A stretch of DNA of 64,000 nucleotides from an uncultured Cycloclasticus sp. (lineage in GTDB: Bacteria; Pseudomonadota; Gammaproteobacteria; Methylococcales; Cycloclasticaceae): contig CAJXTU010000007.1 of assembly GCA_913060865.1 (NCBI GenBank), positions 1-64,000 on the forward strand, read 5' to 3'. Position 1 is the first letter of the stretch, and each line of letters starts with the position of its first letter. Of the stretch, positions 27,800 through 36,167 are shown piece after piece. The notes under the pieces were generated by a model. The model saw nothing but the letters and a program-made list of their open reading frames with translations. It made no database searches and had not been told where the DNA came from. Made by a program: the position numbers and the translations under genes.

Positions 27800-28944
27800 C
27801 GTAAACCCAAGCCTCTGGCAATAATGCCACGCAGAATTTCTCGCGTACCGCCACGCAATGAAAACGATGGCGCTTTTAATATTGAATCTGACAGTAGGCG
27901 TGCTACACCACCCTCAGCTGATGAACGTGGTTCTGTGGCAAGAATTAAACGCATCGCTTCGGGTAACTCTTGTTCAAACGAGGTACCTAAATCTTTAACC
28001 ACAGATGCTTCGTTAACAGGTAACTTACCTTCTTGCAATTGGTTCGCTACAGATAACGACATTTGACGCAACACCATCAATCTTGCTACAAATTGGCCAA
28101 TAATAGGTTCCGCTTGTTGAGTTAAATTCGCTTCACGTAATTCTTTAATGGCCGCTTCAAGTAGTTGATAACTACTTAAAAAACGTTCTGGCCCACTACG
28201 CTCAAAAGCCAACTCAGCAACCACTTGGCTCCAGCCTTCGTTCACTTGGCCAACGAGCCGGTTATCTGGAACAAAAACATCATCAAAAAATATTTCATTG
28301 AAGTGTGCTTCACCCGCTAATGTAACAATCGGGCGAACAGTAATCCCTTTATTATCAAGATTAACGATCAATTGACTCATACCGGCATGACGATTGTCTG
28401 AAGTCGGCGCAGTTCTGCACAAGGTAATCATCTGATGGCAGACATGCGCCCAACTGGTCCATATTTTAGAACCATTAATAAGCCAACCACCGTCAACTTT
28501 CTCGGCGCGTGTTTTAATTGATGCTAAATCAGAGCCGCTATTAGGCTCACTCATTCCGATTGCAAAAAAACACTCACCTTTCACTATTTTCGGTAAGAAA
28601 TGTTGCCGTTGCTCTTCAGTTCCAAAACGTAATAAAAGGGGCCCACTTTGACGATCCGCCACCCAGTGCGCTCCCACTGGCGCGCCCGCTGCTAGGAGTT
28701 CTTCAATCACCACATAACGTTCAAGGTAACTACGCCCTCCACCACCATACTCGGTTGGCCACGTCATCCCTAGCCAACCTTTTGCTGCTAGAGCACGGCT
28801 TAACTCAGGATCACAAATAGACCACGAGTCAATAATATTAGACACATTAAAGTCACCGTAATTTTTTAAAAAAGAACGTACTTGGTTTCTTAAAACTGCC
28901 TCTTTTTCTCCCGTTAACACAGGACTAAAATTAAGTTTTTTCAT
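27796..28944 (-). CDS. Acyl-CoA dehydrogenase, catalytic-type subunit of a heteromeric pair
   Basis: This 382-residue ACAD has MSEPNSGSDLASIKT, WTSWAHVCHQMITLCRT and the helix segment LAFERSGPERFL, where Glu248 is the probable base. The C-terminal site reads SLRGGTREILRGIIARGLGLR, with Gly in place of the classical Glu. The WAH and RGGTREI features are typical of the large chain in heterotetrameric ACADs. The stop overlaps the start of the small chain, which ensures coupled synthesis. The pair probably dehydrogenates a bulky or side-chain acyl-CoA. Confidence 0.9.
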   Translation of the reverse strand: MKKLNFSPVLTGEKEAVLRNQVRSFLKNYGDFNVSNIIDSWSICDPELSRALAAKGWLGMTWPTEYGGGGRSYLERYVVIEELLAAGAPVGAHWVADRQSGPLLLRFGTEEQRQHFLPKIVKGECFFAIGMSEPNSGSDLASIKTRAEKVDGGWLINGSKIWTSWAHVCHQMITLCRTAPTSDNRHAGMSQLIVNLDNKGITVRPIVTLAGEAHFNEIFFDDVFVPDNRLVGQVNEGWSQVVAELAFERSGPERFLSSYQLLEAAIKELREANLTQQAEPIIGQFVARLMVLRQMSLSVANQLQEGKLPVNEASVVKDLGTSFEQELPEAMRLILATEPRSSAEGGVARLLSDSILKAPSFSLRGGTREILRGIIARGLGLR

Positions 28945-28976
28945 AAATTATCTGTCTCTAAAGCTGCTTAATTTAA

Positions 28977-29732
28977 TTAAACCGCCGTATAACCTCCGTC
29001 TATAACCATTTCAGAGCCGTTCATAAACGATGATTCGTCACTGGCTAAATGTAATACTGCATAAGACACTTCTTTGGGTTGAGCCGCTCTATCAAGAATA
29101 GTGGTTCCCATAATGGCTTTTCGTGTTTCTTCATCGCTATGTAACAAATCTTTTGTCATCGGTGTATCAATCACACCTGGGTGAACTGAGTTGGCACGAA
29201 TATTATATTGTGCGTAATCAACAGCCGTGGCTTTTGTAAACAACCTAACCGCACCTTTAGTCGCTTGATAAGCTGCGGAGACTGGCGCACCCACTAGGCC
29301 ATATATAGAAGAAATATTAACAATTGAACCACTACCTGCTATTTTCATAGCCGGTAATATAGCTTTAGTACCAAAGAAAACACCTTTTACATTAATATCA
29401 AATATGCGGTCCCATTCTTCAGTCGTCGTTTCTTCTAACGCCTTCATAACGACAATGCCCGCATTATTAACAAGCACATCAATTTGGCCATAAGTTGCTA
29501 CTATGTTATTTACTACGCTAAGCCATTCAGATTCTATCGTCACGTTTAATGGGTGAAATTCAGCTTTACCACCTGACGAAATAATACTATCGGCTGTCGC
29601 TTTTCCTTCAGCTTCATTCATATCCGTTACGATAACTGTTGCGCCTTCAAACGCTAGTAATTCACAGTGAGCACGCCCCATACCCATTGCACCACCAGTT
29701 ACTAAGGCAATTTTTCCATCGACTCTACCCAT
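28977..29732 (-). CDS. SDR family oxidoreductase
   Basis: This 251-residue classical short-chain dehydrogenase has TGGAMGMGRA as the cofactor loop, DMNEA after the second strand (suggesting NAD over NADP), NNAG, and the catalytic Ser-Tyr-Lys (NISSIYG, YQATKGA). The tail GSEMVIDGGYTAV is standard. It resembles 3-alpha/20-beta-hydroxysteroid or cyclohexanol dehydrogenases, but these families are hard to separate. It lies between two ACAD genes in the operon and may oxidise an alcohol or a hydroxyacyl-CoA intermediate. Confidence 0.87.
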   Translation of the reverse strand: MGRVDGKIALVTGGAMGMGRAHCELLAFEGATVIVTDMNEAEGKATADSIISSGGKAEFHPLNVTIESEWLSVVNNIVATYGQIDVLVNNAGIVVMKALEETTTEEWDRIFDINVKGVFFGTKAILPAMKIAGSGSIVNISSIYGLVGAPVSAAYQATKGAVRLFTKATAVDYAQYNIRANSVHPGVIDTPMTKDLLHSDEETRKAIMGTTILDRAAQPKEVSYAVLHLASDESSFMNGSEMVIDGGYTAV

Positions 29733-29768
29733 GCTCTTCGCCTTTCATTTATAGCGTTATTAAATTTT

Positions 29769-30941
29769 TTAATATGATTTAGGCATGCCTAATACATGTT
29801 GTCCGATGTAGCTTAGAATCATATTGGTTGAAATCGGTGCAATCAAATACAACCTCGCTTCACGCCACTTACGCTCTATGTCATATTCACGTGCAAAAGC
29901 GAAGCCACCGTGCGTTTGCATACAAGCTTCCCCAGCATTCCATGCTGCTTCAGCACAGAGCATTTTCGCCATATTTGCTTCAGCACCACAAGGTTCGCCT
30001 GCTTCAAAAAGTGCTGCGGCTTTTCTAGCCATCAGTTCTGCCGCTTCAATCTCAGCGTATGCGCGCGCAATTGGAAATTGAATGCCTTGATTTTTACCAA
30101 TCGGACCACCGAAAATTTTCCGTTCGCTGGCGTAGTCTTTTGCACGCTGAATAAAGAAACGGGCATCGCCAATACTTTCACCAGCAATAATAACTCGTTC
30201 AGCATTCATGCCACTCATCACATAGCGAAATCCCTTACCTTCCTCACCGATGAGTGAATCGGCAGGAATTTCCATATTATCGAAAAACACTTCTGTCGTA
30301 TTGTGATTAATCATGGCATCAATGGCACGAATTTCCATTCCATTGCCGACAACTTCACGCATATCAACCAAGAAAATTGACATCCCATCTGTTGGTTTTG
30401 CAACCTCTTCAATAGGTGTAGTTCTTGCCAATAGCAACATTAAATCAGATTGAAAAGCACGGCTGGTCCATACTTTCTGACCATTAACAATATATTTATC
30501 ACCTTGCTTTACAGCCCGTGTTCTTAACTTAGTTGTATCGGATCCTGATGTTGGCTCAGTGACACCAAAGGCTTGTAGCCTTAATTCACCGGTTGCAATT
30601 TTTGGTAAATACTTTCGCTTTTGTTCTTCGCTTCCATGTCTTAGCACAGCACCCATAATATACATTTGCGCATGACAAGCCGAAGCAGATCCACCCGATG
30701 CATGGATCGTTTCCATAATGACGGCCGCAGCACGTAAAGGAAGACCAACACCGCCATATTCTTCAGGAATCAAAGCTGATAAAAAGCCTGACTCGGTAAG
30801 CGCATTAACAAACTCTTCAGGGTAAGCGCTTTCAGCATCTAATTTACGCCAGTATTCACCAGGAAAGTCCGCACATATTTTATTAACTGCATCGCGAATA
30901 TCGGCATAGTCATTACCTAATGGTATAGAAATTTCTTTCAT
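29769..30941 (-). CDS. Acyl-CoA dehydrogenase
   Basis: This 390-residue ACAD has VTEPTSGSDTTKLRT and VWTSRAFQSDLMLLLART. The likely base is the glutamate in MNAERVIIAGESIGDA (IVD-type position). The C-terminal site reads LIAPISTNMILSYIGQHVLG, replacing YEGTS by APIST, a variant that recurs in ACADs of citronellyl-CoA/AtuD-like or ring-acid pathways. It follows the class III CoA-transferase by 12 bases, so it probably acts on the acyl-CoA formed there, as the first oxidation of the pathway. Confidence 0.9.
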   Translation of the reverse strand: MKEISIPLGNDYADIRDAVNKICADFPGEYWRKLDAESAYPEEFVNALTESGFLSALIPEEYGGVGLPLRAAAVIMETIHASGGSASACHAQMYIMGAVLRHGSEEQKRKYLPKIATGELRLQAFGVTEPTSGSDTTKLRTRAVKQGDKYIVNGQKVWTSRAFQSDLMLLLARTTPIEEVAKPTDGMSIFLVDMREVVGNGMEIRAIDAMINHNTTEVFFDNMEIPADSLIGEEGKGFRYVMSGMNAERVIIAGESIGDARFFIQRAKDYASERKIFGGPIGKNQGIQFPIARAYAEIEAAELMARKAAALFEAGEPCGAEANMAKMLCAEAAWNAGEACMQTHGGFAFAREYDIERKWREARLYLIAPISTNMILSYIGQHVLGMPKSY

Positions 30942-30953
30942 CGTTTTTCTCTG

Positions 30954-32099
30954 TTATTTTTTATAAGTGGCATTATCAGCACCTAACGCAGGCGCTTCAT
31001 TTTGTAAGGGAGGTCTTTGGCCGTTAAATTTAATCGGCAAACCAACTAGCTTCATCGCATTTTCAACAGATTCTTGAACAATACCCAGTGACTGGGTTTG
31101 TGGATCGTTTAGCACTTCATCAACCAACTGAATCGGTGAGTTGGGAATACCCACATCATCTAGTTTTTTCTGCCAATGTGAGCGGGGTTCTTTTATTAAA
31201 ATGTCAGTCATCCGACGATTGAGCTCTACCTTATTTTCGAATCGCTTAGGATTTGTTTCAAAATGTGGTTCATCCGCCCAAGCTGGGTTACCCATAACGC
31301 CTTTAAGTAAGTCAAACAGCTTATTATTAGGTGCAGCTACAACCAGATACCCATCAGAGCATTCGTAAGCTTGATAAGGCGATATGCCTTGCACACCCGA
31401 GCCTTGTGGCGTTGGGTTGATTCCGGTCGCGTGATAACCCGCCATATGATACGTCATCCAACTGAGCGCTGTTTCGTATAACGCTGTATCAACAATACAA
31501 CCTTCCCCTGTTTTTTGGCGATTGTATAACGCTGCAATAATGGCAATGGAACACCACATGCCTGTTCCCATATCGATGGCTGACGTACCTATTCTTACTG
31601 GGGGTCGGCCTTCTTCACCGTTTAAACTCATTAACCCACTATAGGCTTGCATGAGCGGGTCATAACCGGGTTTATCAGCCATAGGTCCTGTTTCACCAAA
31701 GGCCCAAATATTACAGTACACCAGCTTGGTGTTTTCTTTACACATGTCTTCCGCACCAAGACCAAGGCTAGATACCTTTCCTGGGCGCATATTTTGTAAA
31801 ACCACATCGGCTTTACTCACTATTTCATTGCGAAGCCATGCCTTATCATCTGGGTCATTTAAGTCCACTGTTACCGACTTTTTATCCCTATTTAATGCTT
31901 GAAACATGGCTGAAGTACCATTCCAAAAAGGAGGCCCCCAATGACGGCAATCATCACCACGCCCCTCTGGTTCTATTTTAATTACTTCTGCACCCATAGC
32001 GGCGAGAATCCAAGTACCAAATGGAGCCGCTACACTTGTCCCTATTTCATAAACGCGAATCCCGCTAAGTGGTAATTCAATTTTTTTATTGTCTAACAT
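30954..32099 (-). CDS. CaiB/BaiF family (class III) CoA-transferase
   Basis: This 381-residue protein has the class III pattern: VYEIGTSVAAPFGTWILAAMGAEVIKIE at the start, NRDKKSVTVDL, and Asp176 in TSAIDMGTGMW, matching the aspartate that carries the acyl anhydride and CoA thioester in formyl-CoA transferase and CaiB. It moves CoA from one acid to another without ATP. It is the first gene of the nine-gene leftward operon and likely activates the substrate, using CoA from a downstream product. A CTAAC-N4-GTTAG site and a terminator-like leader lie upstream. Confidence 0.92.
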   Translation of the reverse strand: MLDNKKIELPLSGIRVYEIGTSVAAPFGTWILAAMGAEVIKIEPEGRGDDCRHWGPPFWNGTSAMFQALNRDKKSVTVDLNDPDDKAWLRNEIVSKADVVLQNMRPGKVSSLGLGAEDMCKENTKLVYCNIWAFGETGPMADKPGYDPLMQAYSGLMSLNGEEGRPPVRIGTSAIDMGTGMWCSIAIIAALYNRQKTGEGCIVDTALYETALSWMTYHMAGYHATGINPTPQGSGVQGISPYQAYECSDGYLVVAAPNNKLFDLLKGVMGNPAWADEPHFETNPKRFENKVELNRRMTDILIKEPRSHWQKKLDDVGIPNSPIQLVDEVLNDPQTQSLGIVQESVENAMKLVGLPIKFNGQRPPLQNEAPALGADNATYKK

Positions 32100-32140
32100 T
32101 TTGATCCTAGTACGTATTGAAGAACCATCTTAATATGGTT

Positions 32141-32162
32141 AAAAAACGAGACTAAAGCCTCG
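32141..32162 (-). terminator. Terminator-like hairpin in the CoA-transferase leader
   Basis: On the minus strand a 6-bp stem, CGAGGC and GTCTCG (one G-T pair) with a TTTA loop, is followed by six Ts. It lies 42 bases before the ATG at 32099 and after the probable promoter near 32200. A second stem, AACCAT/ATGGTT (32123-32140), follows at once. This looks like a transcription attenuator leader, but the stem is short and a function is not proven. Confidence 0.4.
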
Positions 32163-32186
32163 CTGATGAAGAGTGGAAAGCACTAC

Positions 32187-32200
32187 CTAACGATCGTTAT
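32187..32200. promoter_or_regulatory. CTAAC-N4-GTTA palindrome upstream of the catabolic operon
   Basis: CTAACGATCGTTAT contains the perfect 12-bp palindrome TAACGATCGTTA (32188-32199), about 90 bases before the class III CoA-transferase ATG. On the minus strand a TATTAT (complement of 32199-32204) abuts it and could be the -10 box. It matches the sites before ivd and the ACAD at 15029, suggesting one regulator for these units. Confidence 0.6.
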
Positions 32201-32384
32201 AATACAATAACTTCCCCCATTATAAAAACAAAAAATCGTTCGGCGTAAATATCAAAAAGCAAACTAAGTAAACAAAATGATATAAGCGATTAATAAGAGG
32301 TCTAAAGATAATCAATTAAAATAACGCTGACTGTGCATTCACTATTTTTAAAAATGGTTATTGATACAAAATATTAGGTGTTAG

Positions 32385-32858
32385 CCCCAATCCTTTATTC
32401 CCCGTGCAAAGAAAACCTACGATGGCCTAAGAGGACTAGATCGTATTGTTGAAGTCACCCCTAAAATAGCCAACTATCTAGCGTAATCATTAGAGCGCCT
32501 ATCTAAAATCGACTCTGAAAAAGGTCAAAAAGCCCTGCAAAAATCCCTGCAAAGGGCCACGAGAAAATTATGGCCTCGGCGTAAAAAACAGATTGTGCTT
32601 TATAACTTCCGTCATCAACTGGCCTCTGATTTAAAATCAATTAATATGAGCAATAAAAAGCGAAGTTATATTATGGTGCATCAAAACACTGTGAGTATTG
32701 GAAGATACGGTAGTAGCCGATCTGGCACAGGCGCTTGCTCTATCCGTGCAGGGGGTTCACAAGATCAAATAAATGCCGTTAGAAAGACAGGAGTATCAGA
32801 CTATTTTGACAAAAAGCTAAATTCACAAAATACAAACACCCTCCATAAACAAGTCTGA
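32385..32858 (+). pseudogene. Tyrosine recombinase (integrase) remnant
   Basis: One frame, broken by a TAA at 32484, encodes the C-terminal catalytic part of a phage-type integrase. It reads KKTYDGLRGLDRIVEVTP before the stop, then LWPRRKKQIVLYNFRHQLASDL, and VHQNTVSIGRYG. The R-H-x-x-A box, H-x-n and active-site Tyr in RYG follow the usual order and spacing. No N-terminal domain, start or attachment site was found. It marks an old integrated element between the catabolic operon and the metal/biosynthesis operon. The rest of 32100-33050 is AT-rich leader and unrecognised sequence. Confidence 0.65.
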
Positions 32859-33050
32859 TTATGATTTTCACATGACAAAAAAATAATTACATTTACCCTA
32901 TTCTCATCGCTACTGCAATTACTCAAACACTATGTGGTGAACAGCACAGAGAAAACATAAGTGATTACATTGAAATAATTGAATATACAACATTAGAAAA
33001 AATATAATCTAACCAAAAAAAGTAGCTTAGATTACATATGAGTTTATCTC

Positions 33051-33734
33051 TTAAAACTCATATTCAACTAACAGTCTCAAAGTGTTGTTTGGTGCAACAG
33101 AGTTTATACCAAAAATACTGCCTACTTCCCAGTGCACTTTTTTTGCTGCTTGTAAACGAATATCACCCATTATCACGGGCCCTAATGCTACCCCTTGATC
33201 ACTGCTATAAAATTCCACAGCGGGTTCTAAATAGGGCTTATAGCGGTAACGTATTTGGGAGGCTAATGCTGTTTCCAGTTCATCTTTTATCTCCGGGCCC
33301 CATTCATAAATCACATTGAGATTAGCGGTTCCAACCCAAGCGCCCCACTCTTTTTCTACCAGCAAACCAACCGAGGCTTCCCATGTGTCATCGTGTTGCT
33401 CTTTTTCCAATTCGAATAACAACCCCCAATCAGCAGCATATTCACCCTGTTCTGTTAACTGCCACTTGGCTTCTATTTCATAAGCTTCAAGTTTAAGGTG
33501 ATTTCTTACATCTTTGGCAATAAGGTAGCCTTCTACAAATAACCTATCAGTTATCGACTGACCAAGGCCTAAACGATAGGTTTGCCCATCCCCTGTGGAT
33601 AGCATTCGCCATTCAAATTCGCGTTCAAGGGGTTGCACATAGGGGTGATAAACTTTATCTACAACGTTCCCATCAGCTAATAACAAGCTGGGGTACAAGG
33701 CGGTTATAAAAAGTATTCGAAGCAACGTCTTCAT
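33051..33734 (-). CDS. Predicted outer-membrane beta-barrel protein
   Basis: This 227-residue protein has an N-terminal signal peptide (MKTLLRILFITALYPSLLLA, cleavage near residue 20) and alternating aromatic/polar strands (for example FEWRMLSTGDGQTYRLGLGQSI, RLFVEGYLIAKDV), and ends in LLVEYEF with a terminal Phe, the usual signal for outer-membrane barrel assembly. I do not recognise a named family. It overlaps the FTR1 gene by four bases and is the last gene of the ten-gene operon, so it may be an outer-membrane component for metal or small-molecule passage. Confidence 0.75.
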   Translation of the reverse strand: MKTLLRILFITALYPSLLLADGNVVDKVYHPYVQPLEREFEWRMLSTGDGQTYRLGLGQSITDRLFVEGYLIAKDVRNHLKLEAYEIEAKWQLTEQGEYAADWGLLFELEKEQHDDTWEASVGLLVEKEWGAWVGTANLNVIYEWGPEIKDELETALASQIRYRYKPYLEPAVEFYSSDQGVALGPVIMGDIRLQAAKKVHWEVGSIFGINSVAPNNTLRLLVEYEF

Positions 33735-34507
33735 AACAAGTTGCCTTGTTGGGTTCGTTTGATTGAGCCAATAGCAAAAAAACCGGTTAGTAAAATACTT
33801 GCTGTATACAGAACAACCTGAAGTAATATGGGTGTTGCTTCATAGCCCATCATCGCAAATAGGATTTGCCCAACTATTGATTGTTCACTGACTAATTGTG
33901 ATGTATCCCAAATAGGCAGCTCACTGCTTATTAAATCAGCTTGTAATAACATTTGGATGGCTTGCGACACCATACCGCCTGCAATAAAAACCAACACAAA
34001 AAAGCCAGATATTACACCGTAAATAAAAGGCAAGCTGACAATTAAATAGTAAACAAATACGCCTATACTAAGACCAATACCTGCACCAATTGAACTACCG
34101 ACTAACACGGGGGTAAATAAGTCAGGAATGGTTGAGAAGCCATGAATATAAACAATAATTTCTGACCCTTCGCGAAGAACCGCCAATACTACACAGCCAA
34201 ACATTGCTGCGGCTGCTAGCTTTAAATATTGCTTATCACGCAAGCAATACACAATGGCTAATATGAGTGTGAAAATAAAAACATACAAAACTGCATTCAC
34301 TATTTCTTGTCCTACTCCCTCGTGTAATGCAGAAATCATTGCTAAATTTGCAGCATACATTACGGCTGCTAGTCCGCCAAGCAATAAGGCTTTAAGACTC
34401 CAGCTTTTTGAAATTTGATTATGCTGACTGAGTGCTAACAGCACACCCAAAATCAGCGACGCTTCGAGCACCTCACGTAAAATAATAATGACCGCATTAA
34501 TCAACAT
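33731..34507 (-). CDS. FTR1 family iron permease
   Basis: This 258-residue inner-membrane protein has about seven helices and two REXXE iron-binding motifs, REVLE at 11-15 and REGSE at 112-116, the hallmark of FTR1/EfeU ferric or ferrous permeases. It starts inside the end of the cupredoxin gene (11-base overlap) and its stop overlaps the outer-membrane gene. FTR1 proteins work with a periplasmic oxidase or a cupredoxin-like partner; the gene immediately upstream encodes one. It should import iron across the inner membrane. Confidence 0.93.
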   Translation of the reverse strand: MLINAVIIILREVLEASLILGVLLALSQHNQISKSWSLKALLLGGLAAVMYAANLAMISALHEGVGQEIVNAVLYVFIFTLILAIVYCLRDKQYLKLAAAAMFGCVVLAVLREGSEIIVYIHGFSTIPDLFTPVLVGSSIGAGIGLSIGVFVYYLIVSLPFIYGVISGFFVLVFIAGGMVSQAIQMLLQADLISSELPIWDTSQLVSEQSIVGQILFAMMGYEATPILLQVVLYTASILLTGFFAIGSIKRTQQGNLL

Positions 34508-34835
34508 GGATACTACCCTGTGCTGTTTTTGGGAAAAATTCGCCGAAAAATGGATACACTCCTTTTTTCAATGGGCCGATAAAAACGACCCCTGTGCTTT
34601 TTCCAGGAATAACCTTTTCGCGGTTTAACTCATAACTCTCAAACTCTTCAGCTGATGTGTCTGTATTGTTAATAAGCAGCTTTACTTTGGTATCAACTGG
34701 AATTGTTAATTCCGCTGGATAAAATAGGTGATTACGTATTTCAATGTTAAAAACCGGGGTTGCAAACGCTGAGCCCGTCAGCACAACCAAGAGAAATCCC
34801 AGTAAATAGGTATAAGAAAAACTATTCTTTTTCAT
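34497..34835 (-). CDS. Periplasmic cupredoxin-domain protein (iron uptake partner)
   Basis: This 112-residue protein has a signal peptide (KKNSFSYTYLLGFLLVVLTGSAFA) and a single cupredoxin-like domain: HLFYPAELTIPVDTKVKLLINNTDTSAEEFES and a C-terminal GVYPFFGEFFPKTAQGSI. These match the EfeO/P19-associated cupredoxins that accompany FTR1 permeases. Classical type 1 Cys-His-His copper ligands are not all present, so it may bind iron or copper differently. Its start is six bases after the histidine kinase stop. Confidence 0.85.
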   Translation of the reverse strand: MKKNSFSYTYLLGFLLVVLTGSAFATPVFNIEIRNHLFYPAELTIPVDTKVKLLINNTDTSAEEFESYELNREKVIPGKSTGVVFIGPLKKGVYPFFGEFFPKTAQGSIHVD

Positions 34836-34841
34836 ATCGCG

Positions 34842-36167
34842 TTAAGCTCCCTTAAATTCAACCCGTACACATAAGCCACCCAGCAATTCAGACTGGCTAA
34901 GTATAATCTTTGCATCATGCACGGTGACAATATGCTTAACAATGGCAAGTCCCAACCCACAGCCTATCTCACCAGAACCATGCTGGTCTCCATCTACTCG
35001 ATAAAACCGCTCCAGCACGCGTTCATAATCCTCTTTAGGAACGCCTGGGCCAGAGTCTTCCACCATCAAACAAACGTGTCTTTTATTCTGCTCAACAGTC
35101 ACTTGTATTTCACTCTTGTCAGGTGAATATTTTGCCGCGTTATTAATCAAATTCAGTAGCAGTGTTTTCAGTGCAAATTCATCACCCTCAACGCCGCAGC
35201 TTTTATCACCTATTAAGCTGACACATTGATTTTTTCCTTCAAATTGTGTGTATTGTTCGGCCAATATTTTTTGGGCAAGCGTGTATAAGTTAACAGCTTG
35301 AAATGTTTTAGATGCTTGATCTGGGCTATTCCTATATAACGACAAAATTTGTTCAACCACGTGCCCCATACGCTCGATGCCATCTACCAATGGAGTTAGC
35401 TCGGCATCTTGAACGTTAGCTTGTTGTTTTAGATTATGCATTTGTACCTTAAGTGCACTAATGGGCGTTCTTAATTCATGTGCAGCATCGGCTGCAAATT
35501 GTTGTTCGCGAATAAAGGCATCGTTAAGACGGCTAAGTAAATCATTCGTCGTGGTCACTAGTTGTGACAATTCTTCTGGCGTGTCCTTTAAAACAACAGG
35601 CGTTAAATCATCTGCCCGTTTATTATTCAACTGCCTTGCTAACTGCTTTAACGGACGCAAGCCGAAGCCTATCGCGAACCAAATGATAATGGCTGCTATG
35701 GGTATTGCTAATACGGTTGGCTTAATGGCTGCGCTAACGATGGTATCGGCTAAGCTATAACGTAAATCGATACGTTCAGCGGTAATGACCCAACGGTTTA
35801 ATGAGTTATCTTTTAAAACAAACGTACGCCAACGATACTGGTTGAAATTAATATCATGAAATTGCTCTGTATCTTGTAAATCAACTGCCAAGGTGCTGGG
35901 TGCATTACCCGACCGTGCCAACAATACATTATTGTCAGACCATATCTGAAAAAACACACTCGGTTTGGTATTAATCATGCGTTCTTGTCTTGGCTTGGTG
36001 TCGTGGTTAGCGTGAACAATAATATTTGCCAGATTTTTCAAGCGTTGATCAAATAGCTCATCAACTTTTTGAGTGCTGGAACGGTAGCCCTGTAAAACAG
36101 ACAAAAATGACACCAAGGTAATGGTGGCCAGTAAAGCCAGTAATAAATAAATTCGAATAGACTTCAT
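34842..36167 (-). CDS. Sensor histidine kinase (QseC/PmrB-like)
   Basis: This 441-residue membrane kinase has a first transmembrane helix (5-25), a periplasmic loop of ~120 residues, a second helix (~150-170), a HAMP-like linker, the H-box FAADAAHELRTPISALK and the ATP-binding N box LINNAAKYSP, G1 EDSGPGVP and G2 GCGLGLAIVKHI. The sensor loop resembles the 2CSK_N type of QseC. It overlaps the response regulator gene by four bases. It should phosphorylate that regulator in response to a periplasmic signal, plausibly metal or an exported small molecule, given its operon. Confidence 0.93.
   Translation of the reverse strand: MKSIRIYLLLALLATITLVSFLSVLQGYRSSTQKVDELFDQRLKNLANIIVHANHDTKPRQERMINTKPSVFFQIWSDNNVLLARSGNAPSTLAVDLQDTEQFHDINFNQYRWRTFVLKDNSLNRWVITAERIDLRYSLADTIVSAAIKPTVLAIPIAAIIIWFAIGFGLRPLKQLARQLNNKRADDLTPVVLKDTPEELSQLVTTTNDLLSRLNDAFIREQQFAADAAHELRTPISALKVQMHNLKQQANVQDAELTPLVDGIERMGHVVEQILSLYRNSPDQASKTFQAVNLYTLAQKILAEQYTQFEGKNQCVSLIGDKSCGVEGDEFALKTLLLNLINNAAKYSPDKSEIQVTVEQNKRHVCLMVEDSGPGVPKEDYERVLERFYRVDGDQHGSGEIGCGLGLAIVKHIVTVHDAKIILSQSELLGGLCVRVEFKGA

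Noticed and set aside
32872..33007. Possible frameshifted lipoprotein-like peptide (MTKKIITFTL... then LIATAITQTLCG...)
   Set aside because: It needs a frameshift, has no ribosome site, and no family match is evident; treated as non-coding.
33005..33034. Inverted repeat TAATCTAA ... TTAGATTA downstream of the outer-membrane gene
   Set aside because: The 14-base spacing differs from the operator sites and it lies at an operon end in AT-rich DNA, so chance is likely.
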